Translations under genes and position numbers: made by a program
Notes under the pieces: model-generated
What the model saw: only the letters and a program-made list of their open reading frames with translations
Database searches by the model: none
Told to the model about the DNA's origin: nothing
In this document: piece after piece, positions 54,131-62,204 of the stretch
Position numbering within the stretch: the stretch's first letter is position 1
Layout of the letters: each line of letters opens with the position of its first letter
From: Planctomycetota bacterium
GTDB lineage: Bacteria > Planctomycetota > Planctomycetia > Pirellulales > Pirellulaceae
Assembly: GCA_963204965.1 (NCBI GenBank)
Contig: CAUJKA010000347.1
Location: 1-62,204, forward strand
Reading direction: 5' to 3'
Length of the DNA: 62,204 nt

Positions 54131-55206
54131 CCATCCAGCTCCATTCCATCGCGCAGTTGATCGCGTTCGTACTCTAACAAGGCTCGCGTCACCGGCGCCA
54201 AGTCGCCCGCCATAACATGATCGAGCTTGTACAAAGTAAAGTTGATACGGTGATCAGTAATTCGGTTTTGCGGAAAATTGTAGGTGCGAATTCGCTCGCT
54301 ACGATCTCCCGATCCGATCAAGCTCTTCCGCGTATCGGATCGCTTTTGCATCTCTTGTTGACGATGAAAGTCGTAAATGCGGCTCTTGAGAACGCGAAGG
54401 GCTTTGGCCAAGTTCTTTTGCTGGCTCTTCTCGTCTTGGCATTGAACAACAATTCCCGTTTCGAAGTGCGTCAAGCGAATCGCGGACTCAGTCTTGTTGA
54501 CGTGCTGACCACCAGGACCGCTCGCGCAGAATTTGTCGATGCGATAGTCGTCCTTCTTGAGATCGATTTCGACGTCTTCGGGCTCGGCCAGAACCGCCAC
54601 AGTTGCTGCTGAAGTGTGTACCCGGCCTTGCGCTTCCGTTTCGGGCACTCGCTGGACGCGATGGCCGCCGCTTTCGAATTGCAGCTCGCGGTAAGCGCCG
54701 TCGCCTTCGACACCGAAGATGACTTCTTTAAAGCCGCCGCGTTCCGATGGGCTCATGTCCATCACTTCTAGCTTCCAGCCTTTGGCTTCCGCGTTACGCT
54801 TGTACATTTCGTATAGGTCGCGAGCAAACAAAGCGGCTTCTTCGCCACCGGTTCCAGCGCGAACTTCCATGACACAACGCGCGCGGTTGGAATCTTCGCC
54901 GCCGACGGTCATTTCCAAAAGCTCGTTCCATAGGTCTTCGCGCAACTTGCGCAGGCTGCCAAGTTCTTCTTGAGCCATAGCGCGTTCATCTGCATCTTCG
55001 CTCTCAGCCATCAGGGCCCAGTCGCTGATTTCACCAGAGTATTTTTTGAAGGTGCGTATCTTAGCGGCAAGACGCGTTAGCGAGCCGTGCTCGCGCGCAA
55101 CTGCAGCCATCCGGGTCGAATCGGCCATCACCTCTGGCGAGCTCATCTGGGCTTCGAGTTCTTCGAAGCGTTTGAGCTTGGATTCGAGTTCTTCTCGTAC
55201 GTTCAT
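54127..55206 (-). CDS. prfA: Peptide chain release factor 1
   Basis: A 359-residue class I release factor that reads UAA and UAG. The catalytic GGQ is in [20 protein letters not shown]. The anticodon-like loop should lie near [20 protein letters not shown], which carries the PxT-equivalent PET. ATG 55206 begins [20 protein letters not shown]; the longer frame to 55269 would start in a non-conserved leader. It is coupled to prmC by overlap and follows rpmE after about 235 bp. Confidence 0.96.
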   Translation of the reverse strand: MNVREELESKLKRFEELEAQMSSPEVMADSTRMAAVAREHGSLTRLAAKIRTFKKYSGEISDWALMAESEDADERAMAQEELGSLRKLREDLWNELLEMTVGGEDSNRARCVMEVRAGTGGEEAALFARDLYEMYKRNAEAKGWKLEVMDMSPSERGGFKEVIFGVEGDGAYRELQFESGGHRVQRVPETEAQGRVHTSAATVAVLAEPEDVEIDLKKDDYRIDKFCASGPGGQHVNKTESAIRLTHFETGIVVQCQDEKSQQKNLAKALRVLKSRIYDFHRQQEMQKRSDTRKSLIGSGDRSERIRTYNFPQNRITDHRINFTLYKLDHVMAGDLAPVTRALLEYERDQLRDGMELDG

Positions 55207-55272
55207 GAGATCTATCTTATCGCCAAAGTCTGGCGACCCGCTGAATTCTGGAGTGATGTGCAAATACAAATA

Positions 55273-55303
55273 TAGCCCGCTGTGATGGGAACCACGCGGG
55301 CTA
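55273..55303. repeat. TAGCCCGC inverted repeat
   Basis: TAGCCCGC (55273-55280) is inverted as GCGGGCTA (55296-55303) between rpmE and prfA. It looks like one of the many dispersed intergenic elements; it could also attenuate read-through from rpmE. Confidence 0.6.
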
Positions 55304-55441
55304 CTGAAGGATGTCAGAATTAGTCCGCCTAAGGAACCTTCCCATGCACATGCAGCGGTTGGTTTTTGGCTGAGGGTTTTTCGATTGCTGTGCGGGCTCA
55401 GTTCATGAGCTGGCGTTCAGCAATTCCCAGGCGGAGCTAAG

Positions 55442-55681
55442 CTACTTCTTCTTGCCTTTTTTAGGCTGAAGACTGGCATAGGTACCAGCAGCAAACTTGT
55501 TTTGGAACTTTTCGATACGACCAGCGGTGTCCACGAACTTCAACTTGCCGGTGTAAAACGGGTGGCAAGCGCTGCAAATGTCCACTCTTAGCTCTGTTCG
55601 AATGCTTCGAGTATTAAAGGTGTTACCACAACCGCAGGTTACGACGGTTTCTTGGTATTTTGGGTGAATGTCTGCCTTCAT
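55442..55681 (-). CDS. rpmE: Ribosomal protein L31
   Basis: A 79-residue large-subunit protein of the zinc-binding type: CGCGNTF and [11 protein letters not shown] supply the four cysteines. The start [16 protein letters not shown] is canonical, and a basic PKKGKKK tail ends it. It heads the conserved order rpmE-prfA-prmC. Confidence 0.96.
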   Translation of the reverse strand: MKADIHPKYQETVVTCGCGNTFNTRSIRTELRVDICSACHPFYTGKLKFVDTAGRIEKFQNKFAAGTYASLQPKKGKKK

Positions 55682-55767
55682 TGCTGATCTCTCTCAAATT
55701 TCTCTGCGAAGCTTATAGGACAATGCCCAGCTTCCATTAGTTCGGCTGATCGTCTTGCGACGTTGAA

Positions 55768-56106
55768 TTGGCTTTGGGAAAACGAAGCAATCTATACTCG
55801 CCCGAGCGAATACTCAACCCCAAAAAACCACCCAACCAGGCCAACCTACCCAGCCGAGCCCCTATTTCTTGCCCAGGTGCGCGCCCGCTTCTTGGGGTGT
55901 TCAGTCGTTTTTCCCCGCCGTCAACAAAATTCGATACGACATCCGATCATTGGGTGAAGAACGGGCAGGCTGCTCCAGGCCCACCTTATTCACAGCCCAA
56001 GAAACCACGCCCTTCGAAGACTCAGGGACGTGCCACCCAGAAATTCGATGGCCGTGCCAACCTGACCCGAAGCGAGTTTTTCAATCGCGGACGCGATGAC
56101 ATTTGA
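55768..56106 (+). CDS. Possible small basic Pro-rich protein
   Basis: A 112-residue frame from a TTG at 55768. The second half (PPYSQPKKPRPSKTQGRATQ to LTRSEFFNRGRDDI) reads like real coding sequence by codon choice; the first half is Pro-rich and less convincing. No family recognised. It may be a short lineage-specific protein or a fragment. Confidence 0.3.
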   Translation: MALGKRSNLYSPERILNPKKPPNQANLPSRAPISCPGARPLLGVFSRFSPPSTKFDTTSDHWVKNGQAAPGPPYSQPKKPRPSKTQGRATQKFDGRANLTRSEFFNRGRDDI

Positions 56107-56107
56107 T

Positions 56108-56440
56108 AGCCTGGGATGCCAATCCCAGGAATTGCGAACGAGAAACCGGTAGTCGCGGAGCGACGGCAGAAGCAGAACGACGAGATCACAACAAAGTCGA
56201 GTTGGGGTGGCCAGCAAAATATGGTGAGCGGATTTCATGTTGAAACCCAAGGTCGCGCTAGTGTCAAAGAATGCCGTCGCTTCGCGACTCACAGATTATA
56301 CGCTCGGACCGACCTGGGATTGGTATCCCAGGCTTTAAAATACCGTCGCGTTCGCGACTAAAGCCGACCAACGACGGGCAAGTGTCTAGTTCTCAATCGC
56401 GAGCTGAGAGTTAATAGCCTGGGATAAAAACTCTCAGGAA
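56108..56440. repeat. Cluster of CCTGGGAT hairpin repeats
   Basis: CCTGGGAT/ATCCCAGG hairpins at 56110-56129 and 56313-56332, and a degenerate third near 56417, with short GTCGCGGAGCGAC and GTCGCGTTCGCGAC inverted repeats between. The region 56107-56538 shows no gene. Confidence 0.65.
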
Positions 56441-56538
56441 GGGTCAACCACGAAGTATGCGAAGGATTTGTTCGACCCGTTGTTGGGTTTCGTTCCTCAA
56501 CCCAACCTACGATGAGCGAGTCGGCTGGGTACCCTGCG

Positions 56539-57084
56539 CTACTTCATGAGTCCTTCGCGGACGTCGCGATGTTCGTAGTCGTGGATCAGCCAACGGTCGC
56601 CTTGCTTGACCCAGGTAACGATCAATAGCCGAGCTCCACCGCCTTTCATCCCGTAATAGCTCTGGTCGCCAGTGACCTTCATCGTCGCGATGAATTCGGT
56701 CGTGGCCATGGGAGGTTGGGTAGAGTCGTTGATCACAACCGACTTGATGCTGGTGACCTTGGCTTCGTCAAATTTGAAGCGCGAGATTTCACTCTTGGCT
56801 CGTTGTGTCGCCGGTGTAGCGTTGGGGTGCATGTAAGAGAGCGCCCGATTGTGGTCGTTCGCGCGGACGGCATCGGCCACTTCGTAAATTGTCCGGATTA
56901 GCTTTTCTCGTTCGCTCACTAAGCTGACTGAAAAGATGCACAAGATGAGCGTTGCGACTGCGGTAGCGATGGCCGCATAGATGGCGCGGCGATCACCTAA
57001 CTGCTTGGCTACGACGACAAGTAAGCCTGTAATGACAGCGCCAAACAGACCGATACCGATGGGGTTCTCTAGAATCGTGTTCAT
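56539..57084 (-). CDS. Membrane protein with NTF2/SnoaL-like domain
   Basis: A 181-residue protein. Two membrane helices at about 8-26 and 33-56 are followed by a soluble domain of about 120 residues: IRTIYEVADAVRANDHNRAL at its start and VTWVKQGDRWLIHDYEHRDV at its end, which is the NTF2/SnoaL-like pattern. It has no catalytic signature. It precedes no obvious partner; the tandem ModA gene lies 18 bp upstream on the same strand, so they may be cotranscribed. Confidence 0.7.
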   Translation of the reverse strand: MNTILENPIGIGLFGAVITGLLVVVAKQLGDRRAIYAAIATAVATLILCIFSVSLVSEREKLIRTIYEVADAVRANDHNRALSYMHPNATPATQRAKSEISRFKFDEAKVTSIKSVVINDSTQPPMATTEFIATMKVTGDQSYYGMKGGGARLLIVTWVKQGDRWLIHDYEHRDVREGLMK

Positions 57085-57102
57085 GGACGGCCTTTGCAGT
57101 GG

Positions 57103-58611
57103 CTAGTGGAGTTGCCAGCCGAATCCCTCGGCTTCAAAATCGGCTTTTCCTTCCGGCGAGACGATCGCTTGAAACAATCGACGAGCCGTTTGTGGATATT
57201 TTGACTCTTTGTAAACAGCCCAAGGTTGAACGGCTATCGAACACGGGAGGCCCTGAATTTGAATTGCATCCAATTCATCAGCCGCACCGGCTGCATTGCT
57301 CAAGTAGACCACTGCAGCATCCAACGAGCCCGCTCGCATCTGGTTGACCAACAAATCGCCCGTGGGAGTTTGTACGGTCACGTTCTTCATCACCTCGGTC
57401 TGTACGCCACCTTCTTTTAACGTTACTTGTGTTATCCACCCCATCGCACACTGCTTTTCGTGTCCGACACCGACGCGAAGACCCGGCTGTGACAAGTCTT
57501 TCAATGAGCCGATTTTCTTAGGGTTGCCTTTTTGCACTAGGATAACCAGTTCGTTTTGGGACACCTCCACGGGTTCTGGAAATAGTTCAGCCACTTGATT
57601 CATGAATTCGACGTCACAAGCAAAATACGCATCTGGTCGCTGACCGGTTTTCATTTGACCAACTAAAATTCCGCAACCGTTGTAAACAGTGTTGATATCG
57701 ACGCCTTCTCGCTGCTGAAAACGTTTGAGAGTTTCTTCGATGGCTGGCCGCAACATCGATCCGGCATACAGAGTCAACTGTGGTCGATCGGCCCATGGAT
57801 CACCGGCTTCCGTTTTGAAACCATGCTTAGCGTAGCTTTCAAGGCCTCGATCTTGCGCCGAAAGGTAACGAGCAAAATGGAGTGCAGCTTGCGGATCTTT
57901 AGCCGCCGCCAACACGCCAACTTCGACGCGACTGGTGATCGAGTCGAGCTCGGCGATCTCGACAGCTTCAAGTTGTGGGTAGGTTGCCAGGACTGCATCG
58001 TAGACAATTCCAGCGTCGGCGGCGCCAAGCTTAACGTCATTAGCTACGTCGGTAACTGTGCCTCGGAAGGCGATCGTCTTGGCCTTAAACGGTTCCCACA
58101 GATTTGCGGCGGTTAGCGTGGATCGTGTGGTCTTGCCAATCGCAGCGCCGTCGGGGTTGGCTTGAACCAAGCGAATCGAATCGCCCATGAGATCATCTAG
58201 CGACTTGATGCCCTTGGGATTTCCCTTGGGAACAGCGACAACGGCTTTCATAGTCGCGATGGGAATGCGTTCGGCGACCAGACGTTTTTCAGCAGCGATG
58301 GCCAAGAAACTGTCGTCGGCTGGGATAAACAGATCACCATCCGCGGCGATTTCGACGCGATTGAGCAAAGCTTGCGAGGGACCAAATTCAACTTGAACTT
58401 CGCGATGGCACTCTTCGCGGTACCGCTGAGCAACCGCTTCCATTGCAGCTCGATTCGCAGCAGCGCAGAAGACAACCAAAGGCTTGTTTGAATGCGCCGA
58501 GTCGGACGAGTTCGATTCGATCTGAGCTCGCTCTCGCTTGAGTCCATAGATCGACCCGATTAGCAGTAACCCAAGCAGCCCCAAGCCGATCCAAATTGGA
58601 TTCTTTGACAT
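57103..58611 (-). CDS. Tandem ModA-like substrate-binding protein
   Basis: A 502-residue exported protein made of two ModA-type (SBP_bac_11) domains. A hydrophobic N-terminus (about 4-21) is signal or anchor. Domain 1 (about 45-270) has VVFCAAANRAAMEAV, the family's early strand. Domain 2 (about 280-500) has LYAGSMLRPAIEETLKRF and YNGCGILVGQM. ModA proteins bind molybdate, tungstate or related oxyanions for ABC import; two domains in one chain are unusual. No modB or modC is adjacent. ATG 58611 was preferred to TTG 58620. Confidence 0.88.
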   Translation of the reverse strand: MSKNPIWIGLGLLGLLLIGSIYGLKRERAQIESNSSDSAHSNKPLVVFCAAANRAAMEAVAQRYREECHREVQVEFGPSQALLNRVEIAADGDLFIPADDSFLAIAAEKRLVAERIPIATMKAVVAVPKGNPKGIKSLDDLMGDSIRLVQANPDGAAIGKTTRSTLTAANLWEPFKAKTIAFRGTVTDVANDVKLGAADAGIVYDAVLATYPQLEAVEIAELDSITSRVEVGVLAAAKDPQAALHFARYLSAQDRGLESYAKHGFKTEAGDPWADRPQLTLYAGSMLRPAIEETLKRFQQREGVDINTVYNGCGILVGQMKTGQRPDAYFACDVEFMNQVAELFPEPVEVSQNELVILVQKGNPKKIGSLKDLSQPGLRVGVGHEKQCAMGWITQVTLKEGGVQTEVMKNVTVQTPTGDLLVNQMRAGSLDAAVVYLSNAAGAADELDAIQIQGLPCSIAVQPWAVYKESKYPQTARRLFQAIVSPEGKADFEAEGFGWQLH

Positions 58612-58639
58612 TATCAACAACTCTCTGATCGCATTACAT

Positions 58640-58830
58640 TCCTCGTTCCGAAGGCTCTGCCTCGGAACGCACTGTCTTCGAGGCTCCGCCTCTCATCTTT
58701 TCATCCCCATCTATCATACCTGAAGCGCAGCCCTTTCAGGGCGAGGTAAATCGTTGGATTCCGTTGAACCGGGGCGGTGGGCTGGTTTGTTTAAGCCCCT
58801 TCGGGGCGAAGATCCCATTCATCGTACCTG
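58640..58830. repeat. Mixed intergenic hairpin repeats
   Basis: GTTCCGA/TCGGAAC (58645-58668), GAGGC-TCC-GCCTC, GCCCT-TTC-AGGGC and CCCC-TT-CGGGG follow each other, with CGTACCTGAAG-type spacers repeated. They separate the ThiO-like and ModA-like genes and are of the dispersed type seen elsewhere in the window. Confidence 0.6.
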
Positions 58831-58890
58831 AAGAATAAACGAGTGGGCGATGATCCCTCGCTAACGCAGCGGGTTGGGATTGAACTAAAA

Positions 58891-60018
58891 CTACCCTCTG
58901 CCAACCCGAAAGGCGGTGATATCAATCGCAGGCGTATTGCCGAGCATCAAATCGGCCATGATTACCGCGGTACCGCAGGACATATGCAAGCCACTACGAA
59001 AGTGACCAGCCGCGACATACAGGTTATTTGAGCCCGGCGCTTTACCCATGTAAGGCAAACCATCGTAAGACCCTGGACGCAAGCCAGCCCATGAGCGCAC
59101 CAGCGGCGTGTGCTGAAGCATTGGTAGCGTCGCTTCGGCCCATTGGCGGATTAAGTTGATCGCTTCGTCGGTCGTGTGACAGTTGTACCCAGCCTCTTCC
59201 TCCACGCTACCGGCGAGCAACATACCATCGCTGCGCGCGACGAGATAGCGGTGACCATCGTTGATAATATGACGAATCGGCGGCGACTCGCATTGGTAAA
59301 GAAGCAGTTGTCCTCGAACTGGCATGATGCCATTTTCGAGCTCAACTTGCTGCATGAGCATTCTGGCCCATGCTCCGTTGCACAGGCAGATGTGTTCGGC
59401 GGTGTATGCTTGCCCTGCCGGATCGTAAAGTGTTGCTCGTCCTTGAGGACTGAGCTCCACTCGATCGACGGTGGCCTCGACAAACTGCACTCCTCGCGAT
59501 TGGCATGCAGCCTCAAGCGCTTTTAGATGGCGAGGATTTCGGAGTTGGCATTCATCTGGAAGCAACCAAGCTCCGATCGTGTTGGACTCGCAGGAGAGGC
59601 TGTGCTCTAGCGCTCGAAGCTCGGCTATATCCAGCTTACGGAATTCGATCCCATGGTCTTCCCACCAGAATTGATTTGCAGTGAGCGTTGCAACTTCGGC
59701 TCGCGACGTTCCCAAGTAGACTCCGCCACATTTTCGAAAGCCTGTGTCGATCCCAGTCAAAGCAAGGAGCTCGCTCGCCCATTGGTGGTGCAGTTCGTGG
59801 CTGAGCGATCTGAGTTGGTCGTAGGGGTCATCGATGTTCTTGATTGCCACCGGTGGCAAGATGCCGGCTCCGGCCCAAGATGCAGACCGGAGTTCCGCCG
59901 AGCCTGATCGGACCAGCGTGACCGACTGACCTCGTTTAGCCAATTCCCAAGCCAATGATAAGCCGATGACCCCACCACCAACTATTAAGAACGAGTTAGA
60001 CTTTGCTGAAACTTGCAT
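58891..60018 (-). CDS. thiO: FAD-dependent glycine oxidase-like protein
   Basis: A 375-residue flavoprotein of the DAO family. The N-terminal FLIVGGGVIGLSLAWELAKR is the FAD-binding Rossmann motif. The C-terminal GHFRSGLHMSCGTAVIMADL and the middle SWAGLRPGSYDGLPYMG are characteristic of ThiO, which makes the iminoglycine used for the thiazole of thiamine. ATG 60018 was preferred to a TTG 15 codons upstream. No thiS or thiG is adjacent, so the ThiO assignment rests on sequence alone. Confidence 0.85.
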   Translation of the reverse strand: MQVSAKSNSFLIVGGGVIGLSLAWELAKRGQSVTLVRSGSAELRSASWAGAGILPPVAIKNIDDPYDQLRSLSHELHHQWASELLALTGIDTGFRKCGGVYLGTSRAEVATLTANQFWWEDHGIEFRKLDIAELRALEHSLSCESNTIGAWLLPDECQLRNPRHLKALEAACQSRGVQFVEATVDRVELSPQGRATLYDPAGQAYTAEHICLCNGAWARMLMQQVELENGIMPVRGQLLLYQCESPPIRHIINDGHRYLVARSDGMLLAGSVEEEAGYNCHTTDEAINLIRQWAEATLPMLQHTPLVRSWAGLRPGSYDGLPYMGKAPGSNNLYVAAGHFRSGLHMSCGTAVIMADLMLGNTPAIDITAFRVGRG

Positions 60019-60401
60019 TGGGTGGGGCAGGGATGTGAGTTGCGGTAGTGCTGATTTTGCCAATGATCGGGCTCTGTCGTAGCTCTTATGGTAGCCGGTC
60101 AGCCAAAATTGGCGATCGATTCTGAGAACTTTCGATGACCAGACGGCCTACCCGGGGTTCCCGGTCTTGCAAACCAATTAGACTAACAATTAGAAATTGC
60201 GATTGTACCCCAGAAACTCATCTGGAATTCCGTTAAACTGACCCGCTGAATTGTGGTGGAACTCAACCGAGTTCCAGCGCCAGCAACGCTTGTTGACTAA
60301 GAGTCCGCGAGCGTTTCGTTGTTGCGCTCAAAGACAATTCGCGGCGCCGTAAGATAGTGAGGAGGCATGCCGGCCCACTGGCATCCATCAAAGACAACTG
60401 T
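60019..60401. other. Intergenic region with no recognised feature
   Basis: About 380 bp between the divergent ThiO-like and kinase genes. It must hold both promoters, but no clear -35/-10 pair, sigma54 site or repeat stands out. Confidence 0.5.
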
Positions 60402-61967
60402 ATGGCAACAATCACTGCGGATAAGTTGATTGAATTGGTACGAAAGAGCGATCTTTCGGACGATGCCTCTATCGATGCAGCGATCGAGCGGATCAAGTCG
60501 AAGAACAACGGCGAATTGCCTACCGATCCGGTCGAAATGACCAAAGCTCTTGAAGCTGAAAAAATCATCACTCGCTGGCACAGCGAAAAACTGTTGGTGG
60601 GCAAGTACCGAGGCTTCTTCTTAGGCAAGTACAAGCTGCTGGGTCATATCGGCAGCGGTGGTATGAGCAGTGTGTATCTGGCTGAACATACGAAGATGCA
60701 TGACTTGCGAGCCATCAAAGTTTTGCCTAAAAGCAAACTCGGCAAGTCGTCCTATCTGGCTCGCTTCCAACAAGAGGCTAAGGCGATCGCCTCGCTGAAT
60801 CATCCCAACATCGTTCGCGCTTACGATATCGATAATCAAGAAGACACGCACTACATCGTCATGGAGTATGTGGATGGCGATGACTTGCAAGCGATCGTCA
60901 AGAAGAAGGGACCGTTGCCGTTTGACAAGGCTGCCTCGTACATTGCTCAAACAGCACGCGGACTTCAACATGCTCACGAAGCTGGTCTGATCCATCGCGA
61001 CGTGAAACCCGCCAACGTACTAGTGCGCAACAAGGATGGGAAAGTAAAGATTCTTGACCTTGGATTAGCACTTTTCACCGACGATGCGCAGTCCTCGCTC
61101 ACCATGGACTTCAATGACAAGGTTTTGGGTACTGCCGACTATTTGGCTCCCGAACAAGCACTCAACAGCCATGGCGTCGATCTGCGCGCGGATCTGTATG
61201 GCCTTGGTTGCACGCTCTATTTCCTGCTCACCGGGCACCCGCCGTTTCCCGAGGGATCGATAGCTCAGCGAATCGCCAAGCATCAGAAAGAGATGCCTAA
61301 GGAGATTCGCAAGATTCGTCCGGAATGCCCTGGAGAGTTGGAAGGCATTTGCTGGAAGTTACTTCAAAAAGATCCCAAGTATCGTTACTCATCTGCAGCG
61401 CAGACAGCCGATGTGCTAGAGGCATGGTTGGCGAAGTATAAAGTCGCCGTAGCTGCAGGAACCAGCGGAAGCTCGGTTAGCTTAGGCGATGAAGTTGACG
61501 GCAAGTCGACGTCGCGCTCTAGCACGGTTGGTGGAGCGATTGTGGATACGGTTAGCAATCGTGGTGGTGACACCCTAGCAGGTAAATCCGGAAGTGTTGT
61601 ACTTTCAACCAGTGATAGCGGCGTTCTGGTACGACTGGCCAGTACATCAACTTCAGGCAGTGCCATCGACTTGCAGGCGGATTCCAGGGGCGTCAAAGCC
61701 AAGTCTCCGAGCTCGTCAAGCGCGGCAGGCAAGCCATCGCCCGCAAAGCCTGTTGCTGGTGGTTCAGCAGGAAAGAAGATCGACGCCAATAAGGTCAACG
61801 GTCGATCGCCGCAGACCTCACCGCTTCCCCATGAACCCCACAAAAAGACACTGTGGATCGTAGGCCTGATCGTGATGTTCGTCTTGGCCGTATTGCTAGG
61901 CGTCGTCATCGCTCGCATCGCCGACAATCGCCAACCTCCCGATCCCTCAAGTAGCTCGAGCAAGTGA
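60402..61967 (+). CDS. Membrane-anchored Ser/Thr protein kinase
   Basis: A 521-residue PknB-type kinase. After a helical N-terminal extension (1-70), Gly loop IGSGGMSSVYLAEH, Lys106 in AIKVLPK, catalytic HRDVKPANVL (Asp200), DLG (219-221) in place of DFG, and APEQA. The extension resembles the N-terminal segments of planctomycete kinases. A Ser/Thr/Gly-rich linker (about 350-470) leads to one C-terminal membrane helix (LWIVGLIVMFVLAVLLGVVI, about 483-503). ATG 60402 follows the non-conserved upstream frame. The stop overlaps the next gene by 4 bp (GTGA). Confidence 0.95.
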   Translation: MATITADKLIELVRKSDLSDDASIDAAIERIKSKNNGELPTDPVEMTKALEAEKIITRWHSEKLLVGKYRGFFLGKYKLLGHIGSGGMSSVYLAEHTKMHDLRAIKVLPKSKLGKSSYLARFQQEAKAIASLNHPNIVRAYDIDNQEDTHYIVMEYVDGDDLQAIVKKKGPLPFDKAASYIAQTARGLQHAHEAGLIHRDVKPANVLVRNKDGKVKILDLGLALFTDDAQSSLTMDFNDKVLGTADYLAPEQALNSHGVDLRADLYGLGCTLYFLLTGHPPFPEGSIAQRIAKHQKEMPKEIRKIRPECPGELEGICWKLLQKDPKYRYSSAAQTADVLEAWLAKYKVAVAAGTSGSSVSLGDEVDGKSTSRSSTVGGAIVDTVSNRGGDTLAGKSGSVVLSTSDSGVLVRLASTSTSGSAIDLQADSRGVKAKSPSSSSAAGKPSPAKPVAGGSAGKKIDANKVNGRSPQTSPLPHEPHKKTLWIVGLIVMFVLAVLLGVVIARIADNRQPPDPSSSSSK

Positions 61968-62204
61968 CGCAGTCGAAGTCTAGCCTTGCACTTGCGTGCA
62001 TCCTACCCTTTGTAATCTACTTGGCCGGCAGCGCTTGGCTGGCTAAGCTCCCAACACAATGGTATTGGTTCGCTTACACAATCGTTGCCACAACGAGTGC
62101 ATTAGCTGCTTGGAAGTTGCTTGACCCGGAATCGCGTAGGCAACTGATTCAGCCTCATCTGCGAATTGCTCCAGCCTTGTTAATTGGCTTCGTGGGAATC
62201 GTAC
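61964..62204 (+). CDS. Membrane protein, partial, coupled to the kinase gene
   Basis: The frame from GTG 61964 (GTGA overlap with the kinase stop) is open to the window end. It gives about 80 residues with three hydrophobic segments: LALACILPFVIYLAGSAWL, WYWFAYTIVATTSALAAW and PALLIGFVGIV. The layout resembles the N-terminus of CPBP-type (CAAX protease-like) or exosortase-associated membrane proteins, but the catalytic region lies outside the window. Confidence 0.6.
   Translation, partial: MTQSKSSLALACILPFVIYLAGSAWLAKLPTQWYWFAYTIVATTSALAAWKLLDPESRRQLIQPHLRIAPALLIGFVGIV

Overview
The window looks like chromosomal DNA of a planctomycete, most likely Pirellulaceae (inference). Supporting signs are mid-range base composition, many short intergenic inverted repeats, a Ser/Thr kinase with a Ser-rich tail and C-terminal membrane anchor, a homodimeric glycyl-tRNA synthetase, many lineage-type hypothetical proteins and sparse operons. 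No tRNA, rRNA, CRISPR array or complete insertion sequence was seen.

Region 1 (1-12.3 kb) is accessory. It holds a solitary VirD4/TraG-like coupling ATPase overlapping a Ser/Thr/Pro-rich protein whose C-terminus has a decayed second copy nearby, and an antitoxin-like orphan. It also holds a two-gene minus-strand module: a six-segment membrane protein with a TrkA-N/RCK nucleotide-binding domain and a C-terminal RyR domain, followed by a 1507-residue TIR-STAND NTPase. This module is the best candidate for an undescribed nucleotide-signalling defence system. A LysR regulator and a secreted catalase-peroxidase follow, with a hairpin repeat family on both sides of the regulator.

Region 2 (15-30 kb) is mostly housekeeping: a GT4 glycosyltransferase, an NRDE protein, a SEC-C protein, ribD, tyrS-ispD, a degenerate GGDEF-like protein and a metallo-beta-lactamase hydrolase. 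It also has an HxlR regulator divergent from a QueG-like/SCP2 fusion, with two matching palindromes between them.

Region 3 (29.3-44.7 kb) reads as one functional block. It contains a CHASE3/PAS hybrid histidine kinase, a single-domain receiver, an Hpt protein and an NtrC-type sigma54 activator, interleaved with small secreted or membrane stress-type proteins: glycine-zipper, CsbD-DUF883, DUF883-like, YqjE-like, DUF1328 and an AI-2E-family permease. Eight -24/-12 sigma54 promoter matches sit in front of these genes, suggesting a phosphorelay-controlled sigma54 envelope regulon.

Region 4 (44.7-62.2 kb) contains a small-multidrug-export-like protein, thiD, a GT2 glycosyltransferase, a winged-helix/DUF4173 membrane operon, glyS, the conserved rpmE-prfA-prmC cluster, a tandem ModA-like binding protein, a ThiO-like oxidase and a membrane-anchored Ser/Thr kinase. 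The kinase overlaps a membrane protein that runs off the end. Starts were chosen by ATG plus Shine-Dalgarno where possible and differ from the longest frame in many cases.
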